From assembly GCA_022709665.1 (NCBI GenBank), contig JAKLIJ010000005.1:1-42731 (forward strand): 42,731 nt of DNA, given 5' to 3'. A program made the position numbers and the translations under genes. Position 1 is the stretch's first letter; the number at the start of each line of letters is the position of its first letter. Below the pieces are notes generated by a model, which made no database searches, had not been told where the DNA came from, and saw nothing but the letters and a program-made list of their open reading frames with translations. The stretch comes from Bacteroidota bacterium (GTDB lineage Bacteria > Bacteroidota > Bacteroidia > Bacteroidales > VadinHA17). Positions 15,343-25,531 of the stretch are shown here, one piece after another.

Positions 15343-17409
15343 ATGAAGAGGACTTCCTACCTGCCGATGATTGCGATCGTCCTGGCTGTTTTTTCATGCA
15401 AACCGACCTCCCCCGGACCCGTATCCGGTGAGGCAACAGAGGAAATAAACACAACTCTCACCGGGGAAGAAAAGGCGGGAGGCGTTATGACTCCTGAAAT
15501 AATGCAGAAATTCGGCCGGCTGGGATCCTTTGCACTGTCACCTGATGGTTCTGCAGTGTTGTATACGGTAACCCTTACCGACCTGCCCACCGAAAGAAGG
15601 CACACAGATATTTTCAGCATAAGTCTTGCAGGAGGCGAACCCGTAAGATTAACCACACAGGGTGGCTTTTCCCCGCAATGGTTCGATGAAGGAAGAAAAA
15701 TAGCATACATAAACGGTCAGGACCTTATGACAATGAATCCCGACGGTTCTCAACAAAACAGGGTGGAAGGCATCTCCGGATTCGAAACCTTTAACATTTC
15801 ACCCGACGGGAAAAACATCCTCTTCACAAAAAGGGTCAAACTCGACCAGACATCCAATGAGAAACACGGCTTTTCAAATGCAAAGGTAAGGATCATTGAT
15901 GACCTGATGTACAGGCACTGGAACTCATGGAGCGACTATTCATACAGCCATATCTTCGTTGCTTCCTTTAACGGCAAATCAGTCTCGGGCGAAAAGGACA
16001 TAATGAAGGAACAGAAATTTGAATCGCCCACAGCGCCCTATTACGATGAACGTGAAATAGCATGGAGCCCCGACGGAAAATATATAGCCTACACATCCAA
16101 AAGGCTCAGGGGAATAGATGACGCAAGAAGTACAAATTCTGATATTTATCTCCGGGAACTGGCATCAGGAAATGAAATCAACATCACTGAAGGTAACGGA
16201 GGATATGACAGGTATCCGGTTTTCTCGCCTGACGGCTCAAAAATTGCTTATCAGAGCATGGAGAGAAACGGCTATGAAGCTGACCTCGACCGCCTCTTTG
16301 TTTATGATATCAACAACCGAAGCCGTACGTGGATCACCCGGGAATGGCAATTTGATGTGGAAAACATTTCATGGGCCGATGAACGGAACATCTGGTTTAC
16401 CTGCTCACACCTGGGTACCGCCCAGATATTCAGAACAGATCTTAACACGGGAAATGTCGTAAAGGTAACAGATGGAGTTCATAACCTGGGCCCCCTCAGC
16501 CTCAGACAGGGAGTACTCGTTTCAGGTATAGCTTCCATGTCGATGGCGCCTGAAATTGCTGCTGTCAGCATGACCTCCGGCGAGATAAGGCAGTTGACTT
16601 CAATTAACAAGCCTATCTACGAGTCGGTCAGAATGGGCAAAGTAGAAGAAAAGTATATCAGGACCAAGGACAATAAAGACCTGCAGATGTGGGTGGTATA
16701 TCCTCCATCATTCAATCCTTCGGAGAAATACCCTGCTCTCCTGTTCTGCAACGGCGGACCACAGTCGACTCTCGACCAGTTCTGGTCGTACAGGTGGAAT
16801 CTCCAGATGATGGCTGCCAAGGGATATGTTGTTTATGCTCCCAACAGGCGAGGTGTTGCTGGCTTCGGACAGGCATGGAAGGAACAGATATCAGGCGACT
16901 ATGGAGGTGCAAACATGCAGGATTATCTCGATGCCACCGATGCCATGGCCAGAGAACCCTATATAGATCGTGAAAGGATTGGAGCAGTGGGAGCCAGTTA
17001 CGGAGGTTTCTCGGTTTACTATCTGGCAGGGATCCACGGCGGACGATTCAAAGCTTTCATTTCCCACTGCGGAATGTTCAACTTCACAAGCTGGTACGGT
17101 TCCACCGAGGAGCTATGGTTCCCTAATAAGGACATTGAAGGACCATACTGGAACAATCCAAAGAGCTACCAGTTCTCCCCACACCTGAGGGTTGAAGAAT
17201 GGGATACGCCAATAATGATTATTGTCGGGGCAAACGACTTCAGGATCCCTTACACCCAGAGCCTCGAAGCATTCCAGGCTGCACAGATACTTGGGGTCCC
17301 GAGCCGGCTTCTCTTCTTCGAGGATGAAACCCATTTCGTACTCAGACCGCAAAACTCGGTTATCTGGCAAAGGGAGTTCTTCGAGTGGCTTGATCTGTAC
17401 CTGAAATAA
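15343..17409 (+). CDS. S9 family serine peptidase (DPP/acyl-peptidase-like) lipoprotein
   Basis: Exported serine peptidase of the prolyl oligopeptidase clan, likely releasing dipeptides or short peptides. The signal ends in a lipobox-like VFSC (Cys near 19). Residues about 50-440 form a beta-propeller with TolB-like phrases such as FALSPDGSAVLY, FNISPDGKNILF and IAWSPDGKYIAY. The C-terminal hydrolase domain has S552 in GASYGGFS, D632 in VGANDFRIP and H664 in DETHFV, a complete triad. Length (688) fits S9C-type peptidases and periplasmic DPP5. It starts 18 bp after recA, so read-through from bcp-recA is possible. Confidence 0.9.
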   Translation: MKRTSYLPMIAIVLAVFSCKPTSPGPVSGEATEEINTTLTGEEKAGGVMTPEIMQKFGRLGSFALSPDGSAVLYTVTLTDLPTERRHTDIFSISLAGGEPVRLTTQGGFSPQWFDEGRKIAYINGQDLMTMNPDGSQQNRVEGISGFETFNISPDGKNILFTKRVKLDQTSNEKHGFSNAKVRIIDDLMYRHWNSWSDYSYSHIFVASFNGKSVSGEKDIMKEQKFESPTAPYYDEREIAWSPDGKYIAYTSKRLRGIDDARSTNSDIYLRELASGNEINITEGNGGYDRYPVFSPDGSKIAYQSMERNGYEADLDRLFVYDINNRSRTWITREWQFDVENISWADERNIWFTCSHLGTAQIFRTDLNTGNVVKVTDGVHNLGPLSLRQGVLVSGIASMSMAPEIAAVSMTSGEIRQLTSINKPIYESVRMGKVEEKYIRTKDNKDLQMWVVYPPSFNPSEKYPALLFCNGGPQSTLDQFWSYRWNLQMMAAKGYVVYAPNRRGVAGFGQAWKEQISGDYGGANMQDYLDATDAMAREPYIDRERIGAVGASYGGFSVYYLAGIHGGRFKAFISHCGMFNFTSWYGSTEELWFPNKDIEGPYWNNPKSYQFSPHLRVEEWDTPIMIIVGANDFRIPYTQSLEAFQAAQILGVPSRLLFFEDETHFVLRPQNSVIWQREFFEWLDLYLK

Positions 17410-17457
17410 ATGTTCAGGCTTCCCAGGCCGCTGTTTCAGCAATGGCTTGGCGCAGCG

Positions 17458-18408
17458 TCATGGCTCAGGTGGATTTTGTAACAAACCAATAACTGTTTCC
17501 ACCTTATCTCCGGGTGTCAGTTCACCGTCGATCCAGTGGATAACAACTCCTTTCCGTTCCATTCCGCGGAACCAGGTCATCTGCCTCTTGGCAAACTGGT
17601 GAATGGCTGTCTCAAGCGACTTTACCATATCATCATAGCCTGTTTTGCCTGTGAGGTAAAGAGTTATATACTTGTATTCCAAACCATAGTAAATCAGTGT
17701 CTCAGAATCAATTCCCTGATCGAGAAGCTTCTCAACTTCCTGTATCATTCCTTCTTTGAGCCTTGCCCTGAGCCTGGCGCTTATCCTCTCCCTGCGCATC
17801 TCCCGGTTGTAGAGAACCCCGATCACAAGGGGATTTGAAACAGGAAATGCAGCAGTTGACTCCCTGTTGTCAGCGAGGAATTTTTCTATCTCGATGGCCC
17901 TTATCGCTCTTTTTTTCGTATCAATATCAGTAAGGTTATGCAGTTTCCTGTAACCTGAAAGAATTGCTGAAAGCTCCTCCATGGTCTTGTTCTCGAGTAT
18001 CTTTCTCATATCTGGATCGGGCGGTACCTCAGGAAGCCTGTAACCCGACACCACTGAGTCGATATACATTCCCGATCCTCCGCAGACAACAGGGAATTTT
18101 CCTCTTTCCCTGAAATCCCTCAGAACCCTGACGAAATCGCGCTGATACTCGAACACACTGTAACGGTAACCCGGCTCCCTTATGTCGATAAGATGACATG
18201 GAACCTGAATTCCGTCGACCAGGTAATCTCTGTAATCCTTCCCGGTCCCGATATTCATCTGTTTGTAAACCTGCCTTGAATCGGCGCTGATCACCTCTCC
18301 TCCCAGCCTCAGGGCCAGTCTGGCGGCCAGGTCCGTCTTGCCTGATGCCGTTGGTCCGGTAATAACCAGCATATCATATCCCGAGGTTCTCTTTCCCGAC
18401 TCCATCAT
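17458..18408 (-). CDS. miaA: tRNA dimethylallyltransferase MiaA
   Basis: Transfers a dimethylallyl group to A37 of tRNAs that read UNN codons. The P-loop is GPTASGKT (18-25 from the chosen start). The following DSRQVYKQMNIGT and the later GGSGMYIDSV, RAIRAIE and YYGLEYK, FAKRQMTWFR are family motifs for prenyl donor and tRNA binding. I placed the start at ATG 18408 (316 aa). A longer frame begins with TTG at 18432, and ATG 18372 (MLVITGPTASGKT) is a shorter option. It is convergent with the S9 peptidase and divergent from the Yip1-like gene. Confidence 0.9.
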   Translation of the reverse strand: MMESGKRTSGYDMLVITGPTASGKTDLAARLALRLGGEVISADSRQVYKQMNIGTGKDYRDYLVDGIQVPCHLIDIREPGYRYSVFEYQRDFVRVLRDFRERGKFPVVCGGSGMYIDSVVSGYRLPEVPPDPDMRKILENKTMEELSAILSGYRKLHNLTDIDTKKRAIRAIEIEKFLADNRESTAAFPVSNPLVIGVLYNREMRRERISARLRARLKEGMIQEVEKLLDQGIDSETLIYYGLEYKYITLYLTGKTGYDDMVKSLETAIHQFAKRQMTWFRGMERKGVVIHWIDGELTPGDKVETVIGLLQNPPEP

Positions 18409-18449
18409 TCCGAATAATAAAAGAAAAAACAAATTACCATAAATTTATT

Positions 18450-18457
18450 TAATTTTG
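18450..18457 (+). promoter_or_regulatory. TAATTTTG -7 box upstream of the Yip1-smpB pair
   Basis: Exact match to TAnnTTTG, 21 bases before the start codon at 18479. No clear TTG was found at -33 in this AT-rich spacer. Confidence 0.35.
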
Positions 18458-18478
18458 GGCCTCTAAACCAGTTCGCAG

Positions 18479-19060
18479 ATGGATTTTAAATTTCTGGCTG
18501 ACACGGTCAGGAACCTTATCCTGAATACCGTAAAGGAATGGGATATAATATACACTGAAAACAAACCTGCAAGGTTGTTTTCACGAAGCCTGTTTCTTCC
18601 CCTGGCGACACTCGCTTCAATTTCAACATTCCTTGGAGCTTTCCTTTTCACCAATACCGAACTTACCAACGTCTATTCGTTAATAGCCGGGATAAGATAT
18701 TTTGCAACTATGACAATAGTAGTCTATGGAACTGCACTGGCCATGAGAGAAATCATGAAAACCTTCGGATACGGGAATGATACGGGCACAGCTTTCAAAA
18801 TCGTTTCAGCCTCACTTGTTCCCCTGCTGCTCTGCCAGATACTCAGCCAGCTTTTTGAATCATTCATCTTCGTCAACATCCTGGCATTTTTCGGTTTCTA
18901 TATTCTTTATACCGGAATTGAAAGAATGCTGTCGCCGACAGATTCCGACCGTATAAAAATGATGATAGCAGTCCCCATGGTATTTTTTATATTGTTCATC
19001 CTGACAGGCAGGATTGTTTCCCAGATTACAGATAAGTTTTATTTCTCAATATTTTCCTGA
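18479..19060 (+). CDS. Yip1-like multi-pass membrane protein
   Basis: A 193-residue integral membrane protein with five predicted hydrophobic helices: about 35-57, 67-89, 103-123, 126-144 and 160-180. The cytoplasmic N-terminus is about 34 residues. The layout resembles the bacterial Yip1/DUF1282 family, whose function is not known. No catalytic motif is visible. It ends five bases before smpB and is probably cotranscribed with it. Start at ATG 18479 follows a TAnnTTTG box by about 20 bases, implying a very short leader. Confidence 0.7.
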   Translation: MDFKFLADTVRNLILNTVKEWDIIYTENKPARLFSRSLFLPLATLASISTFLGAFLFTNTELTNVYSLIAGIRYFATMTIVVYGTALAMREIMKTFGYGNDTGTAFKIVSASLVPLLLCQILSQLFESFIFVNILAFFGFYILYTGIERMLSPTDSDRIKMMIAVPMVFFILFILTGRIVSQITDKFYFSIFS

Positions 19061-19065
19061 GACTT

Positions 19066-19527
19066 ATGAGGAGATCGGCCGGATCAGATATTGTTATTAA
19101 AAACAAGAAGGCTTCTCACGATTATGAGTTTCTGGAAAAGTTCATAGCCGGAATAATGCTTACAGGCACAGAGATCAAGTCGGTACGTGCCGGTAAAGCC
19201 GCCCTTACTGATTCCTATTGCCAGTTCACAAACGGCGAACTGTATTTAAAAGGAATGCACATAGCCGAATACTGGTGGGGAAACCTCAACAACCACAATC
19301 CGATGAGGGAAAGGAAACTCCTTCTGACGAACAGGGAGCTGAGGAAGATGGAAAGAAAGGTAAAGGAAACAGGTCTTACGATAATAGTAATAAAGGTATT
19401 CATTAACGAAAGAGGCCTTGCCAAAGCTGAAATAGCCCTCGCCAAAGGAAAGAAGGAATATGACAAGCGTGAAACCCTGAAACGCCGTGACGCCGACAGG
19501 GAACTCGACAGGATAAGAAAAAGATGA
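19066..19527 (+). CDS. smpB: SsrA-binding protein SmpB
   Basis: Binds tmRNA and brings it to stalled ribosomes for trans-translation. The 153-residue protein has the family core: KNKKASHDYEFLEKFIAGIMLTGTEIKSVRAG, then AYC-like DSYCQFTNGELYL, and NHNPMRERKLLL. The basic C-terminal tail KKEYDKRETLKRRDADREL enters the mRNA channel. Length is typical. The tmRNA gene itself is not in the window. It is convergent with the LOG-family gene, whose stop lies immediately after. Confidence 0.95.
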   Translation: MRRSAGSDIVIKNKKASHDYEFLEKFIAGIMLTGTEIKSVRAGKAALTDSYCQFTNGELYLKGMHIAEYWWGNLNNHNPMRERKLLLTNRELRKMERKVKETGLTIIVIKVFINERGLAKAEIALAKGKKEYDKRETLKRRDADRELDRIRKR

Positions 19528-20244
19528 TCAGAAGTTCGGGCTCAGCAGGTACCTCGAGTAGAACTTTGAAATATTTTCCACTGCTTCATCCGAAGTATCG
19601 ACAAGAGTGAATATATCAAGATCCTCTGGCGAAATGTTGCGTTCCTCTTCCAGCATAACCTGTTTGATCCAGTCAATCAATCCGCTCCAGTACTTAACTC
19701 CTACCAGAACAATCGGAAATTTCCCGATCTTTCTCGTTTGTATAAGGGTAATGGCTTCAAACAGTTCATCGAAGGTCCCAAACCCGCCGGGAAGGACAAT
19801 GAATCCCTGGGCATACTTCATGAACATTACTTTCCTTACAAAGAAATGATCGAAGGTAATGAGCTTGTCGGAATCTATAAAAGCGTTGGCATGCTGTTCA
19901 AACGGAAGGTCAATATTTATCCCTACCGATTTGCCGTTTCCCCTCCTGGCGCCCTTGTTGGCAGCTTCCATTATTCCGGGGCCCCCTCCGGTAATAACTC
20001 CATACCCGCTCTGAACAAGTTTAAAGGCTATATCTTCCGCCAGCTTGTAGTACTTGTCATTATAATGAGTCCGGGCCGATCCGAATATTGAAACACAGGG
20101 CCCTATCCTGGCCAGCTTTTCAAAACCCTCAACAAGTTCGGAGATGATCTTGAAGACCCTCCATGAATCTGTTACATGTATCTCGTGCCACGACTTTTGT
20201 GCGAAAGCTTCACTGATCGGATCAGCGTGTTTTTCATCCTTCAT
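19528..20244 (-). CDS. LOG family / TIGR00730 Rossmann-fold protein
   Basis: Member of the lysine-decarboxylase-like LOG family. The 238 residues include GGGPGIME (86-93) and PGGFGTFDE (152-160), the two motifs that bind the nucleotide phosphate and carry the catalytic Arg/Glu. Studied members hydrolyse nucleoside 5'-monophosphates, as in cytokinin activation in plants or AMP nucleosidase activity. In bacteria like this the true substrate is uncertain. The N-terminal ~40 residues are an extra helix not needed in short LOG proteins. It lies 36 bp downstream of uvrA on the same strand. Confidence 0.85.
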   Translation of the reverse strand: MKDEKHADPISEAFAQKSWHEIHVTDSWRVFKIISELVEGFEKLARIGPCVSIFGSARTHYNDKYYKLAEDIAFKLVQSGYGVITGGGPGIMEAANKGARRGNGKSVGINIDLPFEQHANAFIDSDKLITFDHFFVRKVMFMKYAQGFIVLPGGFGTFDELFEAITLIQTRKIGKFPIVLVGVKYWSGLIDWIKQVMLEEERNISPEDLDIFTLVDTSDEAVENISKFYSRYLLSPNF

Positions 20245-20280
20245 AAGCTTATTTTTGCAGAATTCAAATATAAATAAAAA

Positions 20281-23100
20281 CTAAACCCTGAGCTCATGCT
20301 CAAGGAATTTGGCAGTATGACTTTCCCGGCAATTAAGGAGATCTTCTGGGGTTCCTGCAAAAATCAGGTTTCCGCCGTTCCTTCCACCCTCCTTACCAAG
20401 GTCAATTATATAATCAGCCATCTTGATTACATCCATGTTATGTTCGATCACAATAACCGTGTTTCCCCTGTCGACCAGCTTATTCAAAACCTCCAGCAGA
20501 ACCCTGATATCTTCAAAATGAAGTCCGGTAGTAGGTTCATCGAGTATGTAAAGTGTCTTTCCGGTATCCTTGCGCGAGAGTTCTGCAGCAAGCTTTATCC
20601 TCTGTGCCTCACCTCCCGAAAGCGTGGTTGATTGCTGACCAAGTCTTATGTAACCCAGTCCTACATCCTGTAAGGTCTTTATTTTATGATATATCGATGG
20701 AATATTCGCAAAGAATTCAACGGCCATATTGACGGTCATGTCAAGCACATCACTGATCGACTGACCTTTATACTTCACTTCAAGGGTTTCCCTGTTGTAC
20801 CTTTTCCCGTTGCATTCGGTGCAATGCACATATACATCGGGAAGAAAATTCATTTCTATGGTTTTGACTCCTGCGCCTTCGCATCCCTCGCACCTGCCTC
20901 CTTTTACATTGAAGGAAAACCTGCCGGCCCCGAATCCCCTTATCTTAGCTTCCGTGGTTTGTTCAAACAGCTTACGGATATCGGTGAACACACCGGTGTA
21001 AGTAGCCGGGTTCGATCTGGGAGTCCTTCCGATAGGCGACTGATCGACCTCGATAACCTTGTCGAGATTCTCCAGCCCAAGAATATCCCTGTAAGGGAGC
21101 GATGCTTTGCCCGAGTTATGGAACCGTCTCGCCAGCGCCGGATGAAGCGTCTGGTTCACCAATGAGGATTTGCCGCTTCCCGATACGCCGGTGATGCAAA
21201 TAAACGTTCCCAGAGGAAATACCACATCCACATTTTTAAGGTTGTGCCCGGTGGCGCCAGTCATAACAAGGTATTTCCCGCTTCCATTTCTCCTTTTCTC
21301 AGGTATATTGAACTTATGGCTGTTGTTGAGATAGCCGGCCGTAAGCGTGTCAAAAGCCCTGATCTCACCGGGAGTTCCCGAAGCAACCACTTCCCCGCCA
21401 TGACGCCCGGCCCCGGGGCCCATGTCGATTATGTGATCCGACGATAGTATCATCTCCTTGTCGTGCTCCACCACTATCACCGAGTTGCCCGCATCCCTCA
21501 GCTGCTTGAGGGAAGAAATAAGTCTCATGTTATCCCTCTGATGAAGACCTATGCTTGGCTCGTCAAGGATGTACAGAACATTCACCAGCTTTGAACCTAT
21601 CTGAGTAGCAAGCCTGATACGCTGGCTCTCTCCTCCTGAAAGAGTTCTTGCTCCCCTGTTAAGCGAAAGGTAATCGAGCCCCACCTCAACCAGGAATCCA
21701 AGCCTGCTCCTTAACTCCTTGATTATCTCGGCAGCAATTGTCCGTTGTTTGTCTGACATCCTTTCGCCTACATTCTCCATGAATGCCGACAACTCCCTGA
21801 TATCCATTGCAGCAAGCTCCCCGATATTCTTCCCTCCTATCCTGAACCAGAGCGATTCCTTTCTGAGTCTTGTTCCGGAACATTCCGGACAGGTATTATA
21901 CTGGACATACTGATCTCTCATCCTGGCCCCGTTCTTCTTGCCGTTGATCACTTCTATGTTCCCGACGAAGTTGACCACACCTTCAAATGTCATGAGGTAA
22001 TTTGAAGTCATGCCCAGCGGGGTATTCGAGAGCTTGAGTATTTCATCCGAACCATAAAGCACTTTGTTGAGTGCTTCCTCGGGGATATCTGAAATCGGGG
22101 TATCGAGGGTGAATCCGTTCTTTTCAGCAATTGCCTCTATCTGCCAGAATATCCAGATATTCTTGTATTTTCCCAGCGGCTCTATACCGCCTTTTCTTAT
22201 GCTGAGCGAAGGATCGGGTATTATTTTGCTCATATCGATGCTCGATATTTCTCCCAATCCGTTGCAATGAGGACAAGCCCCAAGCGGTGAGTTGAACGAG
22301 AAGGTATGAGGGGCAGGTTCATTGTATGAGATTCCGGTAACAGGGCACATGAGATGCCGGCTGAAGAACCTTGGTTCCGGATTCTCTGCTTCCAGCACCA
22401 TCATCACACCGTCTCCCTGATCGAGCGACATCATCACCGAGTCGCGAAGGCGCTTTTCGGTAACATCCCCCACCCTGAACTTGTCTACTACCAGTTCGAT
22501 ATTGTGAGTCTTGTACCTGTCGAGTCTCAGGCCGTGAGTCATCTCCTTTATTTCCCCATTGATCCTTACACTCAGGAAGCCCTTCCTTCTGAGCTGTTCA
22601 AAAAGCTCCCTGTAATGTCCCTTCCTTCCTTTTACCAGAGGCGACAGGAAAAATATCTTTTTGCCGTCATAGCGGCTTTTTACAAGATCGAAAATCTGGT
22701 CGTCGGTGTACCTTACCATTTTTTCCCCTGAAGCCCATGAATATGCATCTCCGGCCCTCGCATACAACAGTCTCAGAAAATCATATATCTCCGTGATGGT
22801 CCCTACTGTGGATCTGGGGTTTTTATTCGTGGTTTTTTGCTCTATGGAGATAACAGGACTTAATCCGGTTATCTTGTCCACGTCAGGCCGTTCCATTCCC
22901 CCAAGAAATTGCCGTGCATAAGCCGAAAGGGTTTCCATGTAACGCCTCTGTCCTTCTGCATATATTGTGTCGAAGGCAAGCGACGACTTTCCGCTTCCGC
23001 TCAGGCCGGTTATAACAACCAGCCTGTTTCTGGGAATGGTCACATCAATATTCTTCAGATTATGAACCCTGGCTCCGTAAACCCTGATCTCTTCCTTCAT
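20281..23100 (-). CDS. uvrA: Excinuclease ABC subunit A (UvrA)
   Basis: Damage-recognition ATPase of nucleotide excision repair. The 939-residue protein has two ABC modules. The first Walker A is GLSGSGKS (32-39), followed by signature [12 protein letters not shown] and [10 protein letters not shown]. The second Walker A is GVSGSGKS, with [12 protein letters not shown] and [10 protein letters not shown]. The second zinc finger, CEGC...CTEC, is intact. In the first zinc module the usual CxxC...CxxC reads C252-P-V-T255...C276-P-H-C279, so one ligand is Thr. The insertion normally carrying a further Cys cluster (about 117-125) also lacks cysteines. I believe related Bacteroidota share this. The gene follows the transglycosylase by 21 bp. 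Confidence 0.96.
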   Translation of the reverse strand: MKEEIRVYGARVHNLKNIDVTIPRNRLVVITGLSGSGKSSLAFDTIYAEGQRRYMETLSAYARQFLGGMERPDVDKITGLSPVISIEQKTTNKNPRSTVGTITEIYDFLRLLYARAGDAYSWASGEKMVRYTDDQIFDLVKSRYDGKKIFFLSPLVKGRKGHYRELFEQLRRKGFLSVRINGEIKEMTHGLRLDRYKTHNIELVVDKFRVGDVTEKRLRDSVMMSLDQGDGVMMVLEAENPEPRFFSRHLMCPVTGISYNEPAPHTFSFNSPLGACPHCNGLGEISSIDMSKIIPDPSLSIRKGGIEPLGKYKNIWIFWQIEAIAEKNGFTLDTPISDIPEEALNKVLYGSDEILKLSNTPLGMTSNYLMTFEGVVNFVGNIEVINGKKNGARMRDQYVQYNTCPECSGTRLRKESLWFRIGGKNIGELAAMDIRELSAFMENVGERMSDKQRTIAAEIIKELRSRLGFLVEVGLDYLSLNRGARTLSGGESQRIRLATQIGSKLVNVLYILDEPSIGLHQRDNMRLISSLKQLRDAGNSVIVVEHDKEMILSSDHIIDMGPGAGRHGGEVVASGTPGEIRAFDTLTAGYLNNSHKFNIPEKRRNGSGKYLVMTGATGHNLKNVDVVFPLGTFICITGVSGSGKSSLVNQTLHPALARRFHNSGKASLPYRDILGLENLDKVIEVDQSPIGRTPRSNPATYTGVFTDIRKLFEQTTEAKIRGFGAGRFSFNVKGGRCEGCEGAGVKTIEMNFLPDVYVHCTECNGKRYNRETLEVKYKGQSISDVLDMTVNMAVEFFANIPSIYHKIKTLQDVGLGYIRLGQQSTTLSGGEAQRIKLAAELSRKDTGKTLYILDEPTTGLHFEDIRVLLEVLNKLVDRGNTVIVIEHNMDVIKMADYIIDLGKEGGRNGGNLIFAGTPEDLLNCRESHTAKFLEHELRV

Positions 23101-23121
23101 TGCAATCCAAACTGACCTTTA

Positions 23122-24081
23122 TCAGTCGTTTATCCCTTCATATACCCTTGTGCGCATTCCCTCATCAGGTATCCAGATAAGGTACTCCTTGTTCGGACGC
23201 GGCGTAAAGTAAGCTTTCCGGAGCCATGGATTCAGGAACTTAAGAATTTTGTAGTTGGTATTGTATTTTGCTGCGAAATCCGAAAAATCGGAAACAGCAG
23301 TGTCGACTTTTACTTCTGTGTAGGAAAGAGGGGGATACAGGTCACTCCTGTCTATGTCAAATCCGAAGCGGCCCGGATCGGTTATCACAAGCTTGTATGC
23401 CACAACCCTGAAAATATACCTTGCTGTCTCCTCATTAAGCAGGAGATCATAGTAATTATTCTGTTTCTGTATACCGATCTGCTCATCTACAGAAGCCCTG
23501 CCTCCGTTATAGGATGCTGCTGCCAGCGTCCAGTTCCCATATTTCTCATACGACTTCCTTATAAAATCGCAGGCAAACCCGGTCGACTTTACAAGATGAT
23601 ATCTCTCATCTATTACGTTGTTTATTTCCATTCCTGCTTCCCTTCCCGTGGCGGCCATTATCTGCCAGAAACCCGTGGCGCCTGCCGGTGAAACAACATT
23701 GTTGAATTCGCTCTCGGCAGCAACCAGGTACTTGAAGTCGTCGGGAATCCCATTCTCCCTGAGAATCTTTTCAATCACCGGAAAATACCTGTTGGCTTTC
23801 TTAATTATAAGGATGGTGGATGAATGCCGGTAGGCGCTTGTAAGCAGCTCACGGTCGAGGCTTTCGCGGGTGTCAAAATTCTCAAGAGGCATTCTCTCCC
23901 CTGCAAAAGTAACCTCATCCGGCATCCTGTAAGGCCTGTTATAAAAGGCGGAGTCAACAGGCGAACCAGGTTCATAATTCCTTGCAAAGCTTTTGAAACT
24001 CTGGTTTACAATGAATACAGAAACAGCAAGACCAACAAGTCCTGTTCCAATAATCAGTGATCGTATGGCAGGTTTAATCAT
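23122..24081 (-). CDS. Membrane-anchored lytic transglycosylase (SLT, MltD-like)
   Basis: Cleaves the glycan strands of peptidoglycan with formation of 1,6-anhydro-muramic ends. The protein has an N-terminal membrane segment (about 8-26). The goose-type lysozyme/SLT domain starts near 95, with catalytic E123 in AAESEFNN, then SPAGATGFWQIM, and ASYNGG. The C-terminal ~60 residues (AKYNTNYKILKFLNPWL) resemble a LysM-like tail. I chose ATG 24081 (319 aa) because the longer frame starts at a TTG (24114) and GGGGAA lies just ahead of the ATG. It is the first gene of a probable operon with uvrA and the LOG gene, an unrelated mix. Confidence 0.85.
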   Translation of the reverse strand: MIKPAIRSLIIGTGLVGLAVSVFIVNQSFKSFARNYEPGSPVDSAFYNRPYRMPDEVTFAGERMPLENFDTRESLDRELLTSAYRHSSTILIIKKANRYFPVIEKILRENGIPDDFKYLVAAESEFNNVVSPAGATGFWQIMAATGREAGMEINNVIDERYHLVKSTGFACDFIRKSYEKYGNWTLAAASYNGGRASVDEQIGIQKQNNYYDLLLNEETARYIFRVVAYKLVITDPGRFGFDIDRSDLYPPLSYTEVKVDTAVSDFSDFAAKYNTNYKILKFLNPWLRKAYFTPRPNKEYLIWIPDEGMRTRVYEGIND

Positions 24082-24111
24082 AATATAATTCCCCGGTAGT
24101 AAAATAAATTG

Positions 24112-24119
24112 CAAAGGTA
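24112..24119 (-). promoter_or_regulatory. TACCTTTG -7 box upstream of the transglycosylase
   Basis: Exact TAnnTTTG match on the minus strand, 30 bases before the ATG at 24081. The -33 element is not evident. Confidence 0.35.
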
Positions 24120-24214
24120 GCGTTTTTACGGCTTATAAGTAAGCTGCGACAATCCTGAAATTAACAAAATGAGTTAAAAAGCCTGAAAAGGCCTGAAGGC
24201 CCGAAGACGGTTTA

Positions 24215-25531
24215 TCAGAAGCGGTAGGAAAGACCTGAGAATATTCCGAAGGAATAAGGATTTGAGGTAACGCTTCCCAGATTGCTGAAAGGATTAAGAT
24301 AGTATCTGAATGTAGGTTCGAGGTTAAGAGATATCTTATCGTTGAGAGTATATTCCATTCCCATTCCAAGGGAACTGCTTACCAGGAAGTTATTCAGGCC
24401 GGCAGTTTTACCTATATCGTACCTGCTGCCGTCAACCATGGCGTGAACCGAATTGCTGACAAGCAGGTTGTACGACATACCTCCAATCAGGTTAAAGTCG
24501 ATTCCCCTGTCGATGAGCTTATAACGCAGCATCACCGGCATCTCTATATAGCCGAAATTCTGAAAAAGAGAATTGCCCAGAGCAGGCAGGTTTGCTTTTG
24601 CAGGATCAAAGACGTCTCTGCCATACATGGTAACAACCCTTTCACTCATGTAATCTGTAAGAAACACGTCAGGATTCTCCGTAAGAATAATCCCTGAGGA
24701 GGTATGAACCTCAAAATTATGATCACCCTTGGTATAATCGAACTGTCTGAAGCCTGTAAAGGATCTTATGTTATCTACCTCGTTGCCTACTGATGAATAG
24801 TAGAGCCCCGACTGTATACTTAACTTCCGGCTTATCTTGTATGAAAATCCGACACCACCCGAATAGGATACTCTTGATTGCTCAAGGGGAAAACTGCCCT
24901 GAAAATCGCCTGCAGTGGTTCCCGGACGCAGGTAATACATGGGTGAAGCCATTGCTGTAAGACTCCATCTGTTATCTTTTTTGGCCGGCTCTTCCACTAA
25001 CTGGTCAAATTCATCACTATTGACCGTAAAAGGAGCAAAGTCAGCAGTTTCGGTTCTGCGATATTCCACCAGAGATGAGTAATCGATCAGGTTACTGCTG
25101 AAATCGGGAGCAGCGGTTTCAGTAAAAAACGGATCCGATCTACTCTGTTCATGGTTTGAATCAGTATCTGCAAGGGAGACCCGGTCTGTTTCCTGAAGGC
25201 CTGCAGCTGAACCGGTCTGCCTGTCACCCGATGGCATTATTCTGACAAGCGCCGGATCGGCCGGAGCAGTTCTGTCGAATATCTGATCCTGTCCAAAGGA
25301 AATCACCGGTTCATTGAACGAGGAAGGGATCTGCCTGCTCAGCCTGTATGCAAGAAAACTCATTGAAAGAAGAATAGCAACCATGGCTGCAGTTCTGAGG
25401 AATACAACATAGCGCTGCCTTTTCCTGATTACCGGCAAAATGTTGTTCCATACCTCAGGCGGAGGAAGGACCTCAAAGTCTTTTAGTCCGTTCCTGAAAA
25501 GAAGATCTATATTTGCCTTCCTGTCATCCAT
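24215..25531 (-). CDS. Fused anti-sigma-like N-terminus and outer-membrane beta-barrel protein
   Basis: A 438-residue protein coupled to the ECF sigma gene (8-bp overlap). Residues 1-40 are polar and begin MDDRKANIDLLFRNGLKDFE, followed by PPPEVWNNI, a motif I associate with Bacteroidota ECF partner proteins. A single membrane helix is at about 41-62. Residues 63-185 are low-complexity, Ser/Asp/Thr-rich linker. Residues 190-438 are a predicted eight-strand porin-like barrel (OMP_b-brl family), ending in the outer-membrane sorting-like SYRF. How one chain can hold an inner-membrane helix and a barrel is unclear: the linker may span the periplasm. It probably controls or senses for the sigma factor. 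Confidence 0.75.
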   Translation of the reverse strand: MDDRKANIDLLFRNGLKDFEVLPPPEVWNNILPVIRKRQRYVVFLRTAAMVAILLSMSFLAYRLSRQIPSSFNEPVISFGQDQIFDRTAPADPALVRIMPSGDRQTGSAAGLQETDRVSLADTDSNHEQSRSDPFFTETAAPDFSSNLIDYSSLVEYRRTETADFAPFTVNSDEFDQLVEEPAKKDNRWSLTAMASPMYYLRPGTTAGDFQGSFPLEQSRVSYSGGVGFSYKISRKLSIQSGLYYSSVGNEVDNIRSFTGFRQFDYTKGDHNFEVHTSSGIILTENPDVFLTDYMSERVVTMYGRDVFDPAKANLPALGNSLFQNFGYIEMPVMLRYKLIDRGIDFNLIGGMSYNLLVSNSVHAMVDGSRYDIGKTAGLNNFLVSSSLGMGMEYTLNDKISLNLEPTFRYYLNPFSNLGSVTSNPYSFGIFSGLSYRF

